Source: Torreya grandis
Lineage: Eukaryota > Streptophyta > Pinopsida > Cupressales > Taxaceae
Direction: 5' to 3'
NCBI GenBank assembly: GCA_037957365.1
Contig: JARHVA010008362.1
Coordinates: forward strand, 62,001-126,000
Length of the DNA stretch: 64,000 nt
Part shown: in pieces, positions 10,801 through 21,830 of the stretch
How the letters are laid out: each line of letters starts with the position of its first letter
Numbering within the stretch: the first letter of the stretch is position 1
Position numbers and translations under genes: made by a program
The notes under the pieces: generated by a model
Told to the model about the DNA's origin: nothing
What the model saw: the letters and a program-made list of their open reading frames with translations, nothing else
Databases searched by the model: none

Positions 10801-12267
10801 TGATGTCTCCAAGGTGGCCAAGGATGTTGATGAGGTATCATGTGTGTTAGAATGCCAATGACAAAGTGTGCTTCAATGTGCTTCAGTGGTCTTTCATAGT
10901 TATTTAGTTTGTTCTTGGTTAGGTAGGTTTATTGATGTTATTGATGATGTATTCATGTTAAAGAGACCTTATGGGTGTTATGAGTGTTTGGAGTGCTTAT
11001 GGAAGTGAAAGGAATTCATCAAAGTAGTCATATGAATGTATGGGTTCTCTTAGTCATCTTGGAAAATTAGGTTGAGTGAGCAGATTGATGATGTCAGAAT
11101 TTACACATGTGGTAGTTTCATAAGGATTTGGTCACATGGGTCTAACAAATTTTTTGGAAAGATCTTATGGTCCAAGTTTTAGGTCATGAGATAGTGTGTA
11201 TCAAAATTTATGGTAGTGAAAAGTTGGTCTCCTAAACAGATTTCACTAGTTTCCATAGCCAAATTTGTAATATCAAGTGACCATTATATAGGGATGCCAA
11301 GTGTCAAAACCTCAATCAATAAGATAAAGGATCAATATCACATGGTTAATAATTATAAGTTAATAAATCAAATATATATAGTGCATGTTCAATCATGCAG
11401 ATGGAGATCTAATGATGATCATGAGGTCAAATAAGTCAAAGGATCTTGAGATTGAACATGATGGTGACATGTGTCACAAACATGGTGAATTAGTAGTAAA
11501 TTAATGTCCTAAATTTGATCATATGTTTATCAGATCAATGAAATGTATTAAATTATGTAGATAAAAGATTGATGTTATGTTTTCAGCCATGTAGATGGAG
11601 ATTGATGATACGAATTGAGTTAATAAGTCAATAGGCCTAGATTTCACACAAGGCTGCCAAGTGACATAAGAGAGTTAAATGAATGGAGATTGAAATTAGG
11701 GTACACAAAAGGCACATCAAGACTCTAATTGGCATAATATCATTAACTGAATGGATACTAACATTAGGGTACATAAAAGGCACATGGGGCTGCCAAGTGT
11801 CATAATATCAAAAACCCAGATCCAAGATCAATGGTGAGCACAAAGTCAAGGCCAGGAGACTCCCAAGGAGATAGATGGAGAAAATTTGATCAAGCTTATA
11901 GGGGTCATGATATGAAGACACATGTTGGAATCTTTTGCATTAAAAAATGACTATTGGAGTTTGAATTTTCAAATTAACAAAGGAAAACCAGTGTTGATGT
12001 TTTGCTTATATATTTTGATGTGTGATGAATTTGAATATGGTATAAAAATAAAAGTTTTAAATGACTCCAAAGGATATATATAAGTTTAATATAAGGTTTT
12101 ACTAGTTTTATAATTGCAGTTATTGAGTTCTAAAGTTGACTATGGGTTTGACCATCTTCTGCAAGTGACTTGAGAAGGATATTTGTGTTTGTATTGATGG
12201 TGTTTTGATGTTTCAAGGTGAATTGACTATTGAAGAGTGTTGCAAACTCCATGAAAACAATCTATAT

Positions 12268-13463
12268 TGTTAGGTTGTGGAGCTAAAAGCTTCACTGATG
12301 CAGACATGGAGGAGGTTGCAGAAGAGTTGCGGAGTGTCACAGATGTCAGCGTCGGTCAAGCCAACCGACGTCGGCAGGATAAGGCAAGAAGGCAACTAAC
12401 ATCAGTTAGTAGTCGGCCGATGACGGCACCCCCAGGTAGACAGGGACCAACGTCGGTCACCTGTGTAGTTCAGACTGTAGATGTTATGGGTAGTTAGCTA
12501 ACGAACCAAGTGTTTACATGTTAAGAGCCAATTTTAGACTGAGAGCTGTGGATCTAATTATTGTAATTAGATGTCTAATTATTGTTTGGATGAGATCTAT
12601 ATAATAGACTCATTGGTTGTATTTTAAACTGGTGCTAGAGAGTAAGAGAGCAAATAAGCTCCTTCAGAGAGAGGTGAGCATTGGTGTGTTCCTCCTAGTG
12701 CCACAGTACCAAGTGTGGGTGCTGGATTGGAGAATCAGTAGGGTTCTTCAGGTATGTATGATCTTGGTCATTAGGTGAGCATGGCCTATATAGGAGATAT
12801 ACATGGTAAGTAAGATCATTGATCTACAGGTGTATGTGTGTGCAAGGTCAAGGTTCACAGGTGTGCAGAACTAGATTGATCTGTAGGTTGCAAGATCAGA
12901 TAGGACAACAACACAACAGGGAGCAGGATCAGGTAGGATCTACTTGGAGTACGGTGTGTACTCATTGTGATGTACATGGAGTACATGGAGAGCTAAGAGG
13001 AAGGCAAGGTAGTCCCTTCCATAAGTATGGTCTGTTGAGTTGCAGGTTGTTGTAAGTTCATGGGAGATCTACTTGAAGTACGTTGAGTACTTGTGGAGTG
13101 TGTGGAGCACTTGTGGAGTGCGTGGAGCACTTGTGGTGTGCGTGGAGCATAGGTGTAAGGTGAACACCAACTCTGTGTTTGAGTTGGGTGTTGGGACCTA
13201 AGAGAGAGAGAGCTTTGAGGGAAGATTTACTGTTTATGTCCTAGAGGTGTGGGAGCCCTAGAGGTGTGTAAGGAAGAAGAACTGTGGCAGTCTTCTTTGT
13301 TATATTTCCTTCTGAAAGAGTTTTAATATAAGTTGTGTATTGTCTCTCATATCATGTGTTATTTTTGAATTCTAGTTACTTGTTGATTCTGGTTATTTTT
13401 GCATATTAAGTTGCTTATACATTGGTAATCAATTGTGTGCTTCCGGTTATTCATATCCCATCA
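12268..13463 (+). repeat. E2 5' LTR
   Basis: TGTTAGGTTG...CCCATCA, 1196 bp, pairing with 15561-16755. It contains CCGACGTCGG at 12365-12374, TCGGCCGA at 12413-12420, and a three-copy 20-bp repeat (ACTTGTGGAGTG...) starting at 13089, 13109 and 13129. A short open frame at the start is repeat-derived and not called. Confidence 0.95.
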
Positions 13464-13465
13464 AG

Positions 13466-13478
13466 TGGTATCAAAGCC
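13466..13478 (+). other. E2 primer-binding site
   Basis: TGGTATCAAAGCC lies two bases after the 5' LTR. It matches the common plant copia primer site complementary to the 3' end of initiator methionine tRNA, with one change from TGGTATCAGAGC. Confidence 0.88.
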
Positions 13479-13535
13479 AAGGTTGCAGGGAGCAGGTTTT
13501 GTGTTTGGTTACAGGTCACTCTCAGGGGTTTCTGA

Positions 13536-14201
13536 TTGAGTGGGAGTAGAGAAATGGTAGATGAAAGTAAGCTAAGAATGGAGGAGTTGAAAAGCACAGA
13601 TGGTCACTTACGGTCTTATGGAAAGAAAGAGCAGGTAAAAGAATATTGTTGGTTTGTGGAAGATCAGCATGAAGAAACTAAAGTAGTAGATGTTGCAAGT
13701 GATGTGGTACAAGATGCTCTGGGAGGTTTCTTGGATAAAGTTGAATCTTGGTTAATAGATTCAGTTGCCTCTTTCCATGCAGCCCCAGGTAGAGGAGCTG
13801 GTGAGCCTTGCCAAAGAATTGGCAAAGGGAAAGTGAAGCTAAAATTGCAGGCGGCCAACACATGGGTGTTAAAGGAGGTCATGCAGGTCTTAGGCTTGGA
13901 GATATGGATAATTTCTTTAGGAAAATTGGGTGATGAGAGATGCACAAGAACTCTCACAGTGGATACACCTGAATTAGCTGGTGGTAAGAAAATAGGTACT
14001 CTTTATCTACTTGTTTATATTACTGATTCTTCTTCTGTTGTGGAGACATGGATTTGTAGGCTTGGTCACATGAGCAGGAAGGAGATGCATGTTCTTAAGT
14101 GGAAGACAGATATATTTGATAGGCTTAAGAATTGGAAAGCCTTGGTGTTCTTAGAGGAGATGGCGGACATGAATTTAGTGGATGGTGATGGATACTTTTG
14201 A
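13536..14201 (+). CDS. E2 221-residue fused gag/protease/integrase remnant
   Basis: An uninterrupted 221-codon frame. Residues 1-60 look like the end of gag without a zinc knuckle. Residues about 70-80 read ESWLIDSVASFHAAP, the copia protease site, with Val in place of the Gly of DSGAS. Residues about 90-150 (GKGKVKLKLQ, LGKLGD) match the protease-integrase linker. Residues about 155-195 (GTLYLLV, then RLGHMSRKEMHVLK) match the start of the integrase zinc-binding domain; WH is WIC here. The integrase core is missing. The frame may stay open by chance or youth; a function is not supported. It follows the primer site by about 60 bases. Confidence 0.6.
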   Translation: MSGSREMVDESKLRMEELKSTDGHLRSYGKKEQVKEYCWFVEDQHEETKVVDVASDVVQDALGGFLDKVESWLIDSVASFHAAPGRGAGEPCQRIGKGKVKLKLQAANTWVLKEVMQVLGLEIWIISLGKLGDERCTRTLTVDTPELAGGKKIGTLYLLVYITDSSSVVETWICRLGHMSRKEMHVLKWKTDIFDRLKNWKALVFLEEMADMNLVDGDGYF

Positions 14202-14299
14202 GCAAGGTAGTTTGGACATGGAGATTGATTTAAAGGAGCTCATGGGTAAAAATTCATCACTCACAGGCAAACATAGATATTGGTGTTGGTCAGGAGGAA

Positions 14300-14590
14300 C
14301 CAGTATCGAACATATAGGTGCCGATGTCGGTCATGTGCAGACCGAAGCTGGTGATGTCGGGTAGGGTAAGACCAATGTCGGTTAGAAGGACCGATGTCGG
14401 CAATAGGGTAAGACCGATGTCAGTCACGAGGACCGACGTCGGCATAAGGTAAGACCGATGTTGGTAGGAGGACCAATGTCAGCAACAGGGACACTGACAT
14501 CGTCAGTGTCGGTAGTCAGGGATAAGTGCATGGGAATCGATATTGGTTTGATGCAGACTGTGTAGTGACTGAGGTCGGTCACTGTAATGG
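14300..14590. repeat. E2 internal cluster of CCGACGTCGG-like palindromes
   Basis: CCGACGTCGG (perfect 10-bp palindrome) is at 14433-14442, with near copies (CCGATGTCGG, CCAATGTCAG, GACCGATG and similar) about every 20-40 bases. The same motif is in both LTRs (12365 and 15741). Most deviations are CG to TG or CA. It replaces the region where integrase coding should be. Confidence 0.75.
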
Positions 14591-14904
14591 ATTTTGGGTG
14601 GACAACACGCTGTCAAGGAGTCTCAAACACCCATATGGAGGACTGAAGATGTAAGTAGGCCTCAAATTTGTTGTTCCTCTTCTTTATACTTGTTGCTGAT
14701 TGCAGAGTAGGAAGGATCTAGGAAATAGGTGGGAGCATGGCAGGGATATGATGCATAACCAAGCAAGAGACTTGGTAAGGTTGCCAGCAGGTATGAGAGC
14801 ACAGAGATGAATGGATACCTTAGTTGAGGAATAGAGAGAACGGACATGTGAGATAGAAGACCAGGTTATATGGTCTTGAGGAAGCTGCATGATAGTGGTA
14901 CAGC

Positions 14905-15060
14905 ATTTGACAGGTGGAGGATGAAGCATGGCTTCAGTCAATGTCAGGGTAACTACTATGGTTTGTCTTACGAAGGGGATGGTGATTGTAACATCATTCT
15001 ACTGCTGTATGTGGATGGTATGCTAGCTAGCAGGTTTGTACATACAGGGTTTTGCTGAGC
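14905..15060 (+). pseudogene. pol: E2 reverse transcriptase remnant
   Basis: A short piece of copia RT. FDRWRMKHGFSQC is followed by GDGDCNIILLLYVDGMLAS. The active-site YVDD is YVDG, losing the second catalytic Asp by one base. Fingers and the rest of the palm are absent. The order after the integrase remnant is that of copia, opposite to gypsy. Confidence 0.7.
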
Positions 15061-15279
15061 TAAGGGTAGGATTAGTTCAGTGGTTTGCTATGAAGAATTT
15101 GGAGCAACAAAATTCTTTGGCATGGGAGACATGGAGATCACAGGTTGATTTTGTCTCCAGTGGGAGCTGATGTGAATTAGGTGTTGGCAAGGTTTAGGAT
15201 GCAGAGCCAGAGCACACTAAGGGCTAGATAGGTACAATGTCTAAAATCACATGAGGTCTGGTATAGACCTGAGTTTTCC

Positions 15280-15475
15280 CAAGTAGTGGGAGTTGTCAGA
15301 GAGTTAGGAGCCAATTCGGGGAAGTGGGTTCTCAGGGATTTGAGAGGGACCAGCAGCAGGTATACATGTAGGGTCAGGACTTCACTACATGGGTTTGTAG
15401 GTTTAGATGTGGCAGGGTACTCGGATGATAGGAGGTGCACCATAGGTTATGTGGTGGGTTGTCTTCAGGATTGAT
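15280..15475 (+). pseudogene. pol: E2 copia RNase H remnant
   Basis: Translation gives GKWVLRDLRGTSSRYTC, then LHGFVGLDVAGYSDDRRCTIGYVVG, the familiar end of copia pol (ILRYLKGT..., then DADMAGD-like and RRSTTGY-like). A deletion has shortened the part around the first catalytic Asp. It ends close to the purine tract. Confidence 0.65.
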
Positions 15476-15549
15476 CTTGAAGATGGATACAAACCAAGAA
15501 ATAGTTTAGACAGAGTACAGGTACAGGTACAGTGTAGCTATTTATCTCC

Positions 15550-15560
15550 AAGTGGGAGAT
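15550..15560 (+). other. E2 polypurine tract
   Basis: AAGTGGGAGAT lies immediately before the 3' LTR start TGTTAGG at 15561, the usual place and form for plus-strand priming in plant copia elements. Confidence 0.85.
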
Positions 15561-16755
15561 TGTTAGGTTGTGGAGCTAAAAGCTTCACTGATGTAGACAT
15601 GGAGGAGGTTGTAGAAGAGTTGCGAAGTGTCACAGATGCCAGCGTCGGTCAGGCCAAATGACATCAGTAGGATAAAGCAAGAAAGCAATCGACGTCGGTC
15701 AGTAGTCGGCCGACGTTGGCACCCCTCAGGTAGACAGGGACCGACGTCGGTCACCTCTGTGGTTCAGACTGTGGATGTTATGGGTAGTTAGCTAACGAAC
15801 CAAGTGTTTGCATGTTGAGATCCAATTTTAGACTGAGAGCTACGGATCTAATTATTGTAATTAGATGTCTAATTATTGTTTAGATGAGATCTATATAATA
15901 GACTCATTGGTTGTATTGTAAACTAGTGCTAGAGAGTAAGAGAGCAAATAAGCTCCTTCAGAGAGAGGTGAGCATTGGTGTGTTCCTCCTAGTGCCACAG
16001 TACCAAGTGTGGGTGCTGGATTGGAGAATCAATAGGGTTCTTCAGGTATGTATGATCTTGGTCATCAGGTGAGCATGGCCTATATAGGAGATCTACATGG
16101 TAAGTAATATCATTGATTTGCAGGTGTATGTGTGTGCAAGGTCAAGGTTCATAGGTGTGCATAACTAGATTGATATGTAGGTTGCAAGATCAGATAGGAC
16201 AGCAACACAATAGGGAGTAGGATCAGGTAGGATCTACTTGGAGTACGATGTGTACTCATTATGATGTACGTGGAGTACATGGAGAGCTAAGAGGAAGGCA
16301 AGGCAGTCCCTTCCATAAGTATGGTTTGTTGAGTTGTAGGTTGTTGCAGGTTCATGGGAGATCTACTTGAAGTATGTTGAGTACTTGTGGAGTGCATGGA
16401 GCACTTGTGGAGTGCGTGGAGCACTTGTGGTGTGCGTGGAGCACAGGTGTAAGGTGAACACCAACTCTGTGTTTGAGTTGGGTGTTGGGACCTAAGAGAG
16501 AGAGCTTTGAGGGAAGATTTACTATTTATGTCCTAGAGGTGTGGGAGCCCTAGAGGTGTGTAAGGAAGAAGAACTATGGTAGTCTTCTTTGTTGTATTTC
16601 CTTCTGAAAGAGTTTTAATACAAGTTGTGTATTATCTCTCATATCATGTGTTATTTCTGAATTCTAGTTACTTGTTGATTCTGGTTATTTCCGCATATTA
16701 AGTTGCTTATACATTGGTAATCAATTGTGTGCTTCCAGTTATTCATATCCCATCA
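15561..16755 (+). repeat. E2 3' LTR
   Basis: 1195 bp, TGTTAGG...CCCATCA, followed by the TATAT target copy. It carries CCGACGTCGG at 15741-15750 and the 20-bp repeat at 16383-16442. Confidence 0.95.
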
Positions 16756-16780
16756 TATATGGATTGTGTATGTTCTAACA

Positions 16781-17635
16781 ATCTATCTTTAGTATGAACA
16801 AATGTTTAGAAATTGATTGTTCATTTGTTCATGGTATTTTTGTGTACAAGGCTAATGGTTGTGTAGGTTTTGCATATACAAAAGAGTGTAATGGTGGATG
16901 TCATCACTTAAAGGTGTCTTAAGGGTAATGTGGAGTGGACCTATGCATTTTTAAGTGGTCTTGTGTTCCTAATTTTTTTGATAAAGTGATAAATGGGTGA
17001 ATACGTCTCCATGAGACCTATAAGGGCTACTAAGGCCTAATTGAAAGGTGTAGGTTCTTAAGGGTGACCCATGGATGATATGGTCAACATATGAGGGTGG
17101 CATTGAGCTATGAATTAGTGTGATATAATAATTAATGGTTAAGGTAAGTCTTATGGTTGAAAAATAAGATGGAAATCATGAAGACTCTATAAAGAGTAAA
17201 ATCAAAAGTGATGGTTTCTAGATTGTAGATGCAAAGAAAGAGGAGAGTGAGTGTGCATATTGGACAGATTGAAGAAAAAAATAGGTTGAGGATTGTGTGT
17301 ATGACCTATAACTCATAATTTTTATGTCATAATAGAGTTATTTTAGGTTTTTTGATTGAGTATGTGTGAAAAAGTGTAGAGTGATCCAAAAGGTGGTTTT
17401 GGATGCATTGTTTGTATTTGAGGGATATAGAGAGAGTGTGTGTGTGTGTAGGGTTGAAGAGAGATAATATTCATTGTATCTTCATTATATTGGTAAGAAA
17501 TAAAATGTTAGGAGATGTTCATTTCATAAGTGTTTTTTGGGGTGCTTAACATCTAGGGTAAGAGGTGCTTGTCCATCTCTAGGGGTTGGTACTCCTTATG
17601 AAGTGGGTGCTTCACTAAAGTCTCACATTTTTAAT
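16781..17635. other. Unassigned sequence, possibly the interrupted upstream part of a copia LTR
   Basis: No coding pattern. A short (GT)n run lies near 17437-17450. E3 inserted at its right end. Sequence resuming after E3 at 26076 ends like a copia LTR, so this stretch may contain the missing upstream part; no repeat partner is in the window to prove it. Confidence 0.3.
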
Positions 17636-18844
17636 TGTAGTCATGTAAAATGAAAAATTAGGTTAGTTGTGTATGGATAAATACACCTAATTTATAGGTC
17701 CTCCCACTTACTTGTACCACCCTTTTAGGCTTTTCTTTCACTGATTCCCAATCATCCACAACCTTCTAGACTTAACCCTTATAGACCTAGGAAACTCTTT
17801 TAAACCTAGATCCATCCCACCCAAGTCTCATTCCCTCTAGATAATAGCACTCAACTTGTATAGGAGTGCTAAAACCTAAGGTGTCCTATTTTTGGTGTTG
17901 TTGTCTAAGTGTACTTTTGGTGCTAATGATCATTTTCTCTTGGATCCTTAGCCTAATTCATGTTAGCCTAATGTGAATTCATTTAACCCATGATCATTAA
18001 TTTCCATATAAAATGCCATTCAAAGTCTATTTATAAGGGTAGATGCTCATTTACAAGATAGAATCAAGAATAAAAGTGAGTACATTCAAGCACTTTTCCC
18101 TATTCTCTACATGCAACCTTCTAATATTATTCCAAGCTTATTCAAACCCTTACACTAGCCCCTAGCCATAAATAAAATACACTCAATTTCACATCTAGTT
18201 GTATTTTCATACACAATTACACCAAGCACTTCACTGGGAGAACTACATTAGCTTGATCCATCCTTCGACTATTGGTATGTAGGTAGTGTACCCACATATG
18301 GAGTGTGAAGTGTGTCTAGTGTATCCTTTACACACTAACCCCTTCTCTCTCTTTCCCAAGTTATCATTCAAGTTCAAGCACAAAGAGATCTTAAGGCTTT
18401 TGAATATTAAAATATATGTATAATGAGCTTCATAGACTTCGAAGCCTCAGTATTTTACTGATAGGGTAACACAGACATGCCGAGTAGAACCCAAAAAAAT
18501 CAGATCACCTAGACAATAGCATCAAAAAAGGACTATAGTGCTACACAATAGTGTGTCCCACTTTAAACATTCCTATCCAATCCAAAAATGAATTCTAAGA
18601 TCCTTTTTGTGAAAGTCTCCCAAGCCCACACAAAAATTTATAGACCTTGCAACATCTATCTCAGTCAATTTCCAGCTAAGTTTAATTTTATCTTTATTAT
18701 TACTACTTTTAATAAAGGTAAAAATATAATCTATTTACATAAATTTGTGGCTTAATTATTGCACATTATTTACTGATTTACCTTACTCAGACTTATTTAT
18801 TTAATTATTAATAAAAATCCATTATTCTAAAAAACAATAAATCA
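17636..18844 (+). repeat. E3 5' LTR
   Basis: TGTAGTCATGTAAAATG...ATAAATCA, 1209 bp, pairing with 24878-26075. By eye the two differ at more than a tenth of positions. No clear TATA box was fixed. Confidence 0.9.
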
Positions 18845-18846
18845 TT

Positions 18847-18861
18847 TGGTGAACCTGACTT
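18847..18861 (+). other. E3 primer-binding site candidate
   Basis: TGGTGAACCTGACTT begins two bases after the LTR end. It begins with TGG, as expected for pairing with a tRNA CCA end; I cannot name the tRNA. Confidence 0.5.
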
Positions 18862-18879
18862 ACTTTGAATTTTGCATAA

Positions 18880-19450
18880 AAACCCTAAAAACCCTAGGGT
18901 AAATTCCTAGCTAATTTTTCCCATTAATTTTTGAATTTTTTCATAAATATTAAAATAAAAAATTCCTCTAAAATTTTAATTTTTTTTAGTAAATTTTAAA
19001 ATAAATTCATTTCAAACCCTAGTTGCATACACTAGGTCCCAGTAATTTTCTAGCATTAATCCAATAATTTCTTGATTTTTTTGCTTACACATATAAATCA
19101 AAAATTCCTCTCAAATTTTAAAATTTTATAGTAGATTTTAAAATAAATTCATTTCAAACCCTAGTTGCATCGATTAGCTCCTAGTAATTTTCCAATCATT
19201 TTCTAAATGTTTAGTTACATATTAAATTAAAAAAATCACTTCAAATTTCAAAAATTCATAGTAATTTTTAAAATTTATTTTTTCTCAAAACCCTAGTTAT
19301 ATCTACTAGGTCCCATTAAATCAAAAAAATTCCCATTAATTTTTGAATTTTATCTTGCATACTTAACTCAAAAATTCAATTTCAATTAAAAAAATTCATA
19401 GTATTTTGTAAAAATATTTTTGAAGAATCCCTAGTTGCATGTACTAGCTC
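18880..19450. repeat. E3 leader: about 135-bp tandem repeats, each with AACCCTAG
   Basis: AACCCTAG-type anchors occur at 18890, 19015, 19157, 19289 and 19426 (the last as AATCCCTAG), spacing 125-142 bp. Between anchors the units share TTAAAATAAATTCATTTC-like and CCCATTAATTTTTGAATT-like stretches. The first anchor is preceded by AAACCCTAA at 18880-18888, which resembles the plant telomere-type box. The array lies between the primer site and gag. Confidence 0.75.
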
Positions 19451-19577
19451 CTATTTTACTCCTTAAGGTATCACCTTACATATTTTGGAGCTTCGTATCC
19501 TTTTTATGCATATTCTAGTTCCTTGTTTATATTATATTAGTTTAATCTTTTCTACTATTATCCAAGTTATTTTCCTT

Positions 19578-21190
19578 ATGCCACCTAGGTTCTTTGCATC
19601 TCTTCCTTCAAGACAAAGTGCAAGACTTAGTGGCAATCCTCTTGAATTCACCTAGATTCCTTCAACTTGACCACATACTATGGATAACAACTAGTTCAGA
19701 CTCTATTTATAGATTCTACACATCCAAATTACAACAATTTTAATGAGAATGATTCAAGCAATGACCAATATGAGAATACCATTGATGATGTACACATTGA
19801 TGCTCATGCTCCACCATACTAGACTACAAATCCACTTCTATCCATTGTTGATAATGAAGTTGTACTCAACAAAGATATGATCTTCCAAACTTTCAAAGAA
19901 ATAATTAAGGAATAGCCTAAACATCATACACTAATTTTGAAATCTATCATGGAAATCAAAAAGGCTAAAAAAGTTGAGTCTTCCAACCACACAAAGTAAC
20001 TAATTAAAGATGACATTATGGGGGAAACTATGTCTCAACAACCCCCTATAGCAGCCCAATGTGCCTCTATGCCACCAGTTATAGCTAGTACATCCCTCTC
20101 TCCTGATGTGGTAACCCTTATGCAAGAGATAAGATCTCTTCAATCCAAGGTGCTACATCTTGAGCAAGGTACCACTAGACCTATGCAGGCTTTAGATTAT
20201 TTTTCTCTTTTGCATATACCATTGGCATGCCACATTGATTCTACACCCTTGCCATAAGGTTTTCTTCAACATATTCTTACTCTTTATGATTTCAAGGGTG
20301 ATCTAGAGACACATTTTAGATCTTTTCATGTAGCATGCTTGGATTATGTACCAAATGACTAGCTACTTACCAAGCTATTTCTATGAAGTCTAAAGGATTA
20401 TGCTTTGCAATGGTTCTATAGTCTACTAAATTAGTCAATCAATGTATTAAATCCTTTAGATGACATGTTCCTATCACATTTTAGTATCAACATTAGTGAT
20501 AAGGTCTCTTATGCACAAATTGCAAAATAGAAATAAAAATCAAATGAGCATCTCATAGACTATGTGCTTTGATATAAAACCCTCTTGGCTAAGATGACTA
20601 GTCCCATGGTAGATAAGGAATTATAGGATCTCTTCAAACAAAGCCTTCTACCCACATTATATGAATATATTATGTTCTAAATATTCTCTTCCTTCATTGA
20701 ATTATGTCATACATTAAAATAAAGAGAAGTGAAATGCATTTCAATGGGAAAAATCTAGTATATAAACATTCCAAACCCAAAAAACAAGAGTAATAGAATT
20801 TCCCATACAAGATCAAAGTCAATAATAAAAATAATTATAATCAACCAAAAATCAATGCAGCTTTAGAGCCCACTTAGTTTGTGGTTTTATCAACACCTCC
20901 TCAGTGTGCATTTACCAATCTACCAGTTTCTCCAGCCAAAATTTTACAGCAGTTATTAGAATGTAACATAATTACTCTCCATCTTATTTAGGAAGTCAAC
21001 CCAAAAAATCCTCTTCCACATGGATATGATCATCAAATATTTTGTGATTTTTATAGGGCACTAGGCCACACTAAAAATATATGCATCCATTTGATACATA
21101 AGATACATGACTTGATAGATGACAACCTACTTGATCTTAGCACTTCAGTTGAGCCTCTATAGGCTAAGAAAACATAAGATAAAGATTTTA
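19578..21190 (+). pseudogene. gag: E3 gag
   Basis: A probable start ATG at 19578 gives MPPRFFASLPSRQSARLSG. The next clear part (20018 on) contains a short helix-rich segment (LMQEIRSLQSKVLHLEQG), then capsid-like DFKGDLETHFRSFHVAC, ALQWFYSLL and LSHFSINISDK. Near 21040-21130 there is FCDFYRALGHTKNICIHL, a C-x2-Y-x4-H-x4-C variant of the C-x2-H knuckle seen in E4 and E5. Many stops fit Gln codons; at least one frame shift separates 19578 from 20018. Similar to E4 gag in order and wording. Confidence 0.75.
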
Positions 21191-21379
21191 AAATATTCTC
21201 AAATCCATTTCCACATCATTCTAAGCAAGAAAAAGGGGACACATCAGGTGTTCACCTCACATACCATGCACATCCTCCACCAGTTACATACCAGACACCT
21301 TCAATTGAGTCACATCCTTTGAGAAGTATGATAGGTGTCTATGAGTCTAGGGTTCTAACTAGACCTTTGATATCATTCT

Positions 21380-21830
21380 CAAATTAGGATATTGTTAAGG
21401 ATAATTTATATTATAATACACTCTTTATTAGAGCACATATTCATAATCAACCAATTCATAGTGTTTTCATAGATAATGGTTCTAGTGTCAACATGTGCAC
21501 CATTACATAATTACAAAATTTGGGCTATTTAAAGCAAGATATCACTCTAACAAATACAATTATCAGTAGATTTAGTGGGTACCTATAGAGTTCATTGGGT
21601 GAGATTGCGATTCATTTACAAACTAGTCCAACATGTGTGACTACATATTTCACTATACTTCTTATTGTAGGAGTTTTTGATATGTTACTTGGTCACCCAT
21701 GGATTCAAAAAAATTGAGCAGTTCCATCTAAAGTTCATAGAAGTGTGAAATTTATTCACACTAATTAAGTTATTATAGTTGGTGGAATTCCATATGAGTT
21801 ATCACTCCCCACTTCATAGCCATCTCTTTT
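21380..21830 (+). pseudogene. E3 aspartic protease
   Basis: HSVFIDNGSSVNMC holds the active-site Asp (DNGSS for DTGSS). It continues with LQNLGY and a FDMLLGHPWI segment, the second half of a Tat protease (LLGRPWI in relatives). One stop before the C-terminal part fits a Trp or Gln codon. The active-site Asp is intact. No RT follows. Confidence 0.8.

Larger units (their letters stand above)
12268..16755 (+). mobile_element. E2: internally deleted Ty1/copia element
   Basis: Complete at both ends: LTRs 12268-13463 and 15561-16755, TATAT target duplication at 12263-12267 and 16756-16760, primer site at 13466 and a purine tract before 15561. The internal region is only about 2.1 kb, less than half that of an autonomous copia element. 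It keeps pieces in copia order: protease, integrase N-terminus, RT, RNase H. LTR differences are few over most of their length and concentrated at CpG sites by eye. It is probably the youngest insertion here. It interrupts the older LTR at 10845-16780. Confidence 0.93.
10845..16780 (+). mobile_element. Probable older copia-type LTR split by E2
   Basis: TGTTAGAA at 10845-10852 and TTCTAACA at 16773-16780 are perfect inverted ends. Removing E2 and one target copy leaves about 1.44 kb, a plausible LTR length. Within it, 11380-11820 holds degenerate duplications (for example TTAGGGTACA and AAAAGGCACAT at about 11697 and 11774, and GCTGCCAAGTG twice), and a TATA-like TATAAAAATAAAAG lies near 12041. 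No primer site or purine tract is seen next to it, so it may be a solo LTR. Flanking five-base target copies do not match well (ATGTG and ATCTA). Confidence 0.4.

Noticed and set aside
12267..12497. 76-codon plus-strand frame at the start of the E2 LTR
   Set aside because: It lies in the LTR, begins at the LTR edge, and its counterpart in the other LTR is in a different length and frame.
12819..13055. 78-codon frame in the E2 5' LTR
   Set aside because: LTR sequence; not preserved in the 3' LTR.
13664..13957. Minus-strand frames opposite the E2 protease-integrase remnant
   Set aside because: Shadows of the plus-strand frame that carries the protease and integrase motifs.
18880..18900. Interstitial telomere repeat
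   Set aside because: Only two AAACCCTA-like boxes with unequal spacing; not a tandem heptamer array.
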